Below are positions 63,419 through 64,000 of a DNA stretch of 64,000 bases, piece after piece. The position numbers were made by a program, and so were the translations under genes. Source of the stretch: Bactericera cockerelli (taxonomy: Eukaryota > Arthropoda > Insecta > Hemiptera > Triozidae); contig CM044966.1 of the NCBI GenBank assembly GCA_024516035.1, forward strand, positions 22,107,185-22,171,184. The letters are read 5' to 3'. Within the stretch, counting starts at the first letter, position 1. Each line of letters starts with the position of its first letter. The notes under the pieces are model-generated. The model was given only the letters and a program-made list of their open reading frames with translations, was not told the DNA's origin and did no database searches.

Positions 63419-64000
63419 ATCACTTCTTTTTGTACGAAAATATAGGTTCATACACTACTAAAACATTATGAATAAAAAAAGTAAATAAGCTGGGAAAATG
63501 TGAATGTACCAAGTTGTCTTTTTATTAAGATATAGTTTTAGCAGTACGTATGTAATTTTTCTAAGGTCAATATGTATTTGGATCACAGATTTGGCCCCCT
63601 GAGTCCCCAAAGTGAATAAATAATATATAAATTTTCAATGCAAGACTTTTTGATTCTATACTCCACATGATTAGGTTTATCTTTTAATGCTAAATAGACC
63701 TCGGAGCCTCCTATGAGGGACACTAAAACACCTGGATTTACAAATGCCAAAGAAATCATTTTGTAATCACCTTATCAAGGTGAGGTAATGAGTTCTCTCC
63801 CGTTGACCTTTTCTTACCCGAATTCTCTCCGGCTTGTTGCAGGGGTCACCACGAGTATCTCTCCCGGAAATAACACCATGCTTTTTTACATTAGGTATTT
63901 AAGAAAATGAAAACTATAAAATTATCATTATTATAGAAGAATCGGCCTTTTATAAGGAAATCTTTATAATCTCTAACTAATGAAAGGCAATGCCTTCAGT
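63419..64000. other. no recognisable feature
   Basis: The first ~16 bp (ATCACTTCTTTTTG) echo the right flank of the 13032 foldback. The rest is AT-rich and unassigned. Confidence 0.4.

Noticed and set aside
63790..63870. Additional upstream exon of the membrane-protein gene (minus strand, ending at GTAAGA)
   Set aside because: The open frame is short, its outgoing phases (0 or 2) do not fit the microexon, and no convincing acceptor precedes it.

Overview
This is a repeat-rich, AT-rich eukaryotic nuclear window, most likely from an insect. Hemiptera is a guess from the style of the repeats, not a demonstrated fact. It has spliced genes with GT-AG introns, 5S-rRNA-headed and tRNA-headed SINEs, Tc1/mariner-, hAT-, Harbinger-, piggyBac- and Helitron-type non-autonomous elements and complex satellites. 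Nothing bacterial or viral was seen.

Layout. 1-535: frameshifted SGNH-esterase-like ORF, probably from a LINE ORF1. 1435-6720: satellite of ~180-bp monomers arranged as an ~894-bp five-monomer higher-order repeat. 7.6-12.2 kb: 5S SINEs (one split by a piggyBac-like element carrying a 54-bp minisatellite), a short Helitron and a tRNA-headed SINE. 13-25 kb: foldback elements, copies of a ~740-bp dispersed repeat (called family A here), a recent 647-bp tandem duplication and a Harbinger-type insertion. 26.2-30.1 kb: ~270-bp satellite broken by a LINE remnant that itself carries a SINE and a hAT element. 31-33.8 kb: a textbook 5S SINE, unremarkable AT-rich DNA and another family A copy.

33.7-52.7 kb holds the main gene, on the minus strand: at least 8 firmly supported coding exons, plus a 27-nt microexon and a tentative 25-nt first coding exon. 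Phases agree across every junction; the model totals 5208 nt (1735 codons plus stop). It encodes a single-pass membrane protein with a short ectodomain and a very long disordered cytoplasmic tail rich in SH3-ligand motifs. The best guess is a shavenoid-like actin/hair morphogenesis protein.

The most striking observation lies in this gene. Four independent tandem arrays are each built on a gene-structure boundary: a donor triplicated in a 30-bp unit (47.8 kb), an acceptor plus 5' exon end repeated about 8 extra times (44.7-45.8 kb), a donor repeated about 18 times in an in-frame 63-bp unit (43.0-44.1 kb), and the stop-codon segment repeated about 32 times in a 40-bp unit (33.8-35.0 kb). The repeated splice sites keep GT/AG consensus sequence and could give a stepped ladder of isoforms.

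53-64 kb: SINEs, a satellite with a clean hAT insertion, further MITEs and foldbacks, and one intact GC-rich intronless ORF (60357-61412, plus strand) for a katanin-p60-type AAA ATPase without the N-terminal MIT region, probably a retrogene. The two genes are divergently oriented, about 7.6 kb apart if the tentative first exon is right; otherwise the retrogene may sit in a long first intron.
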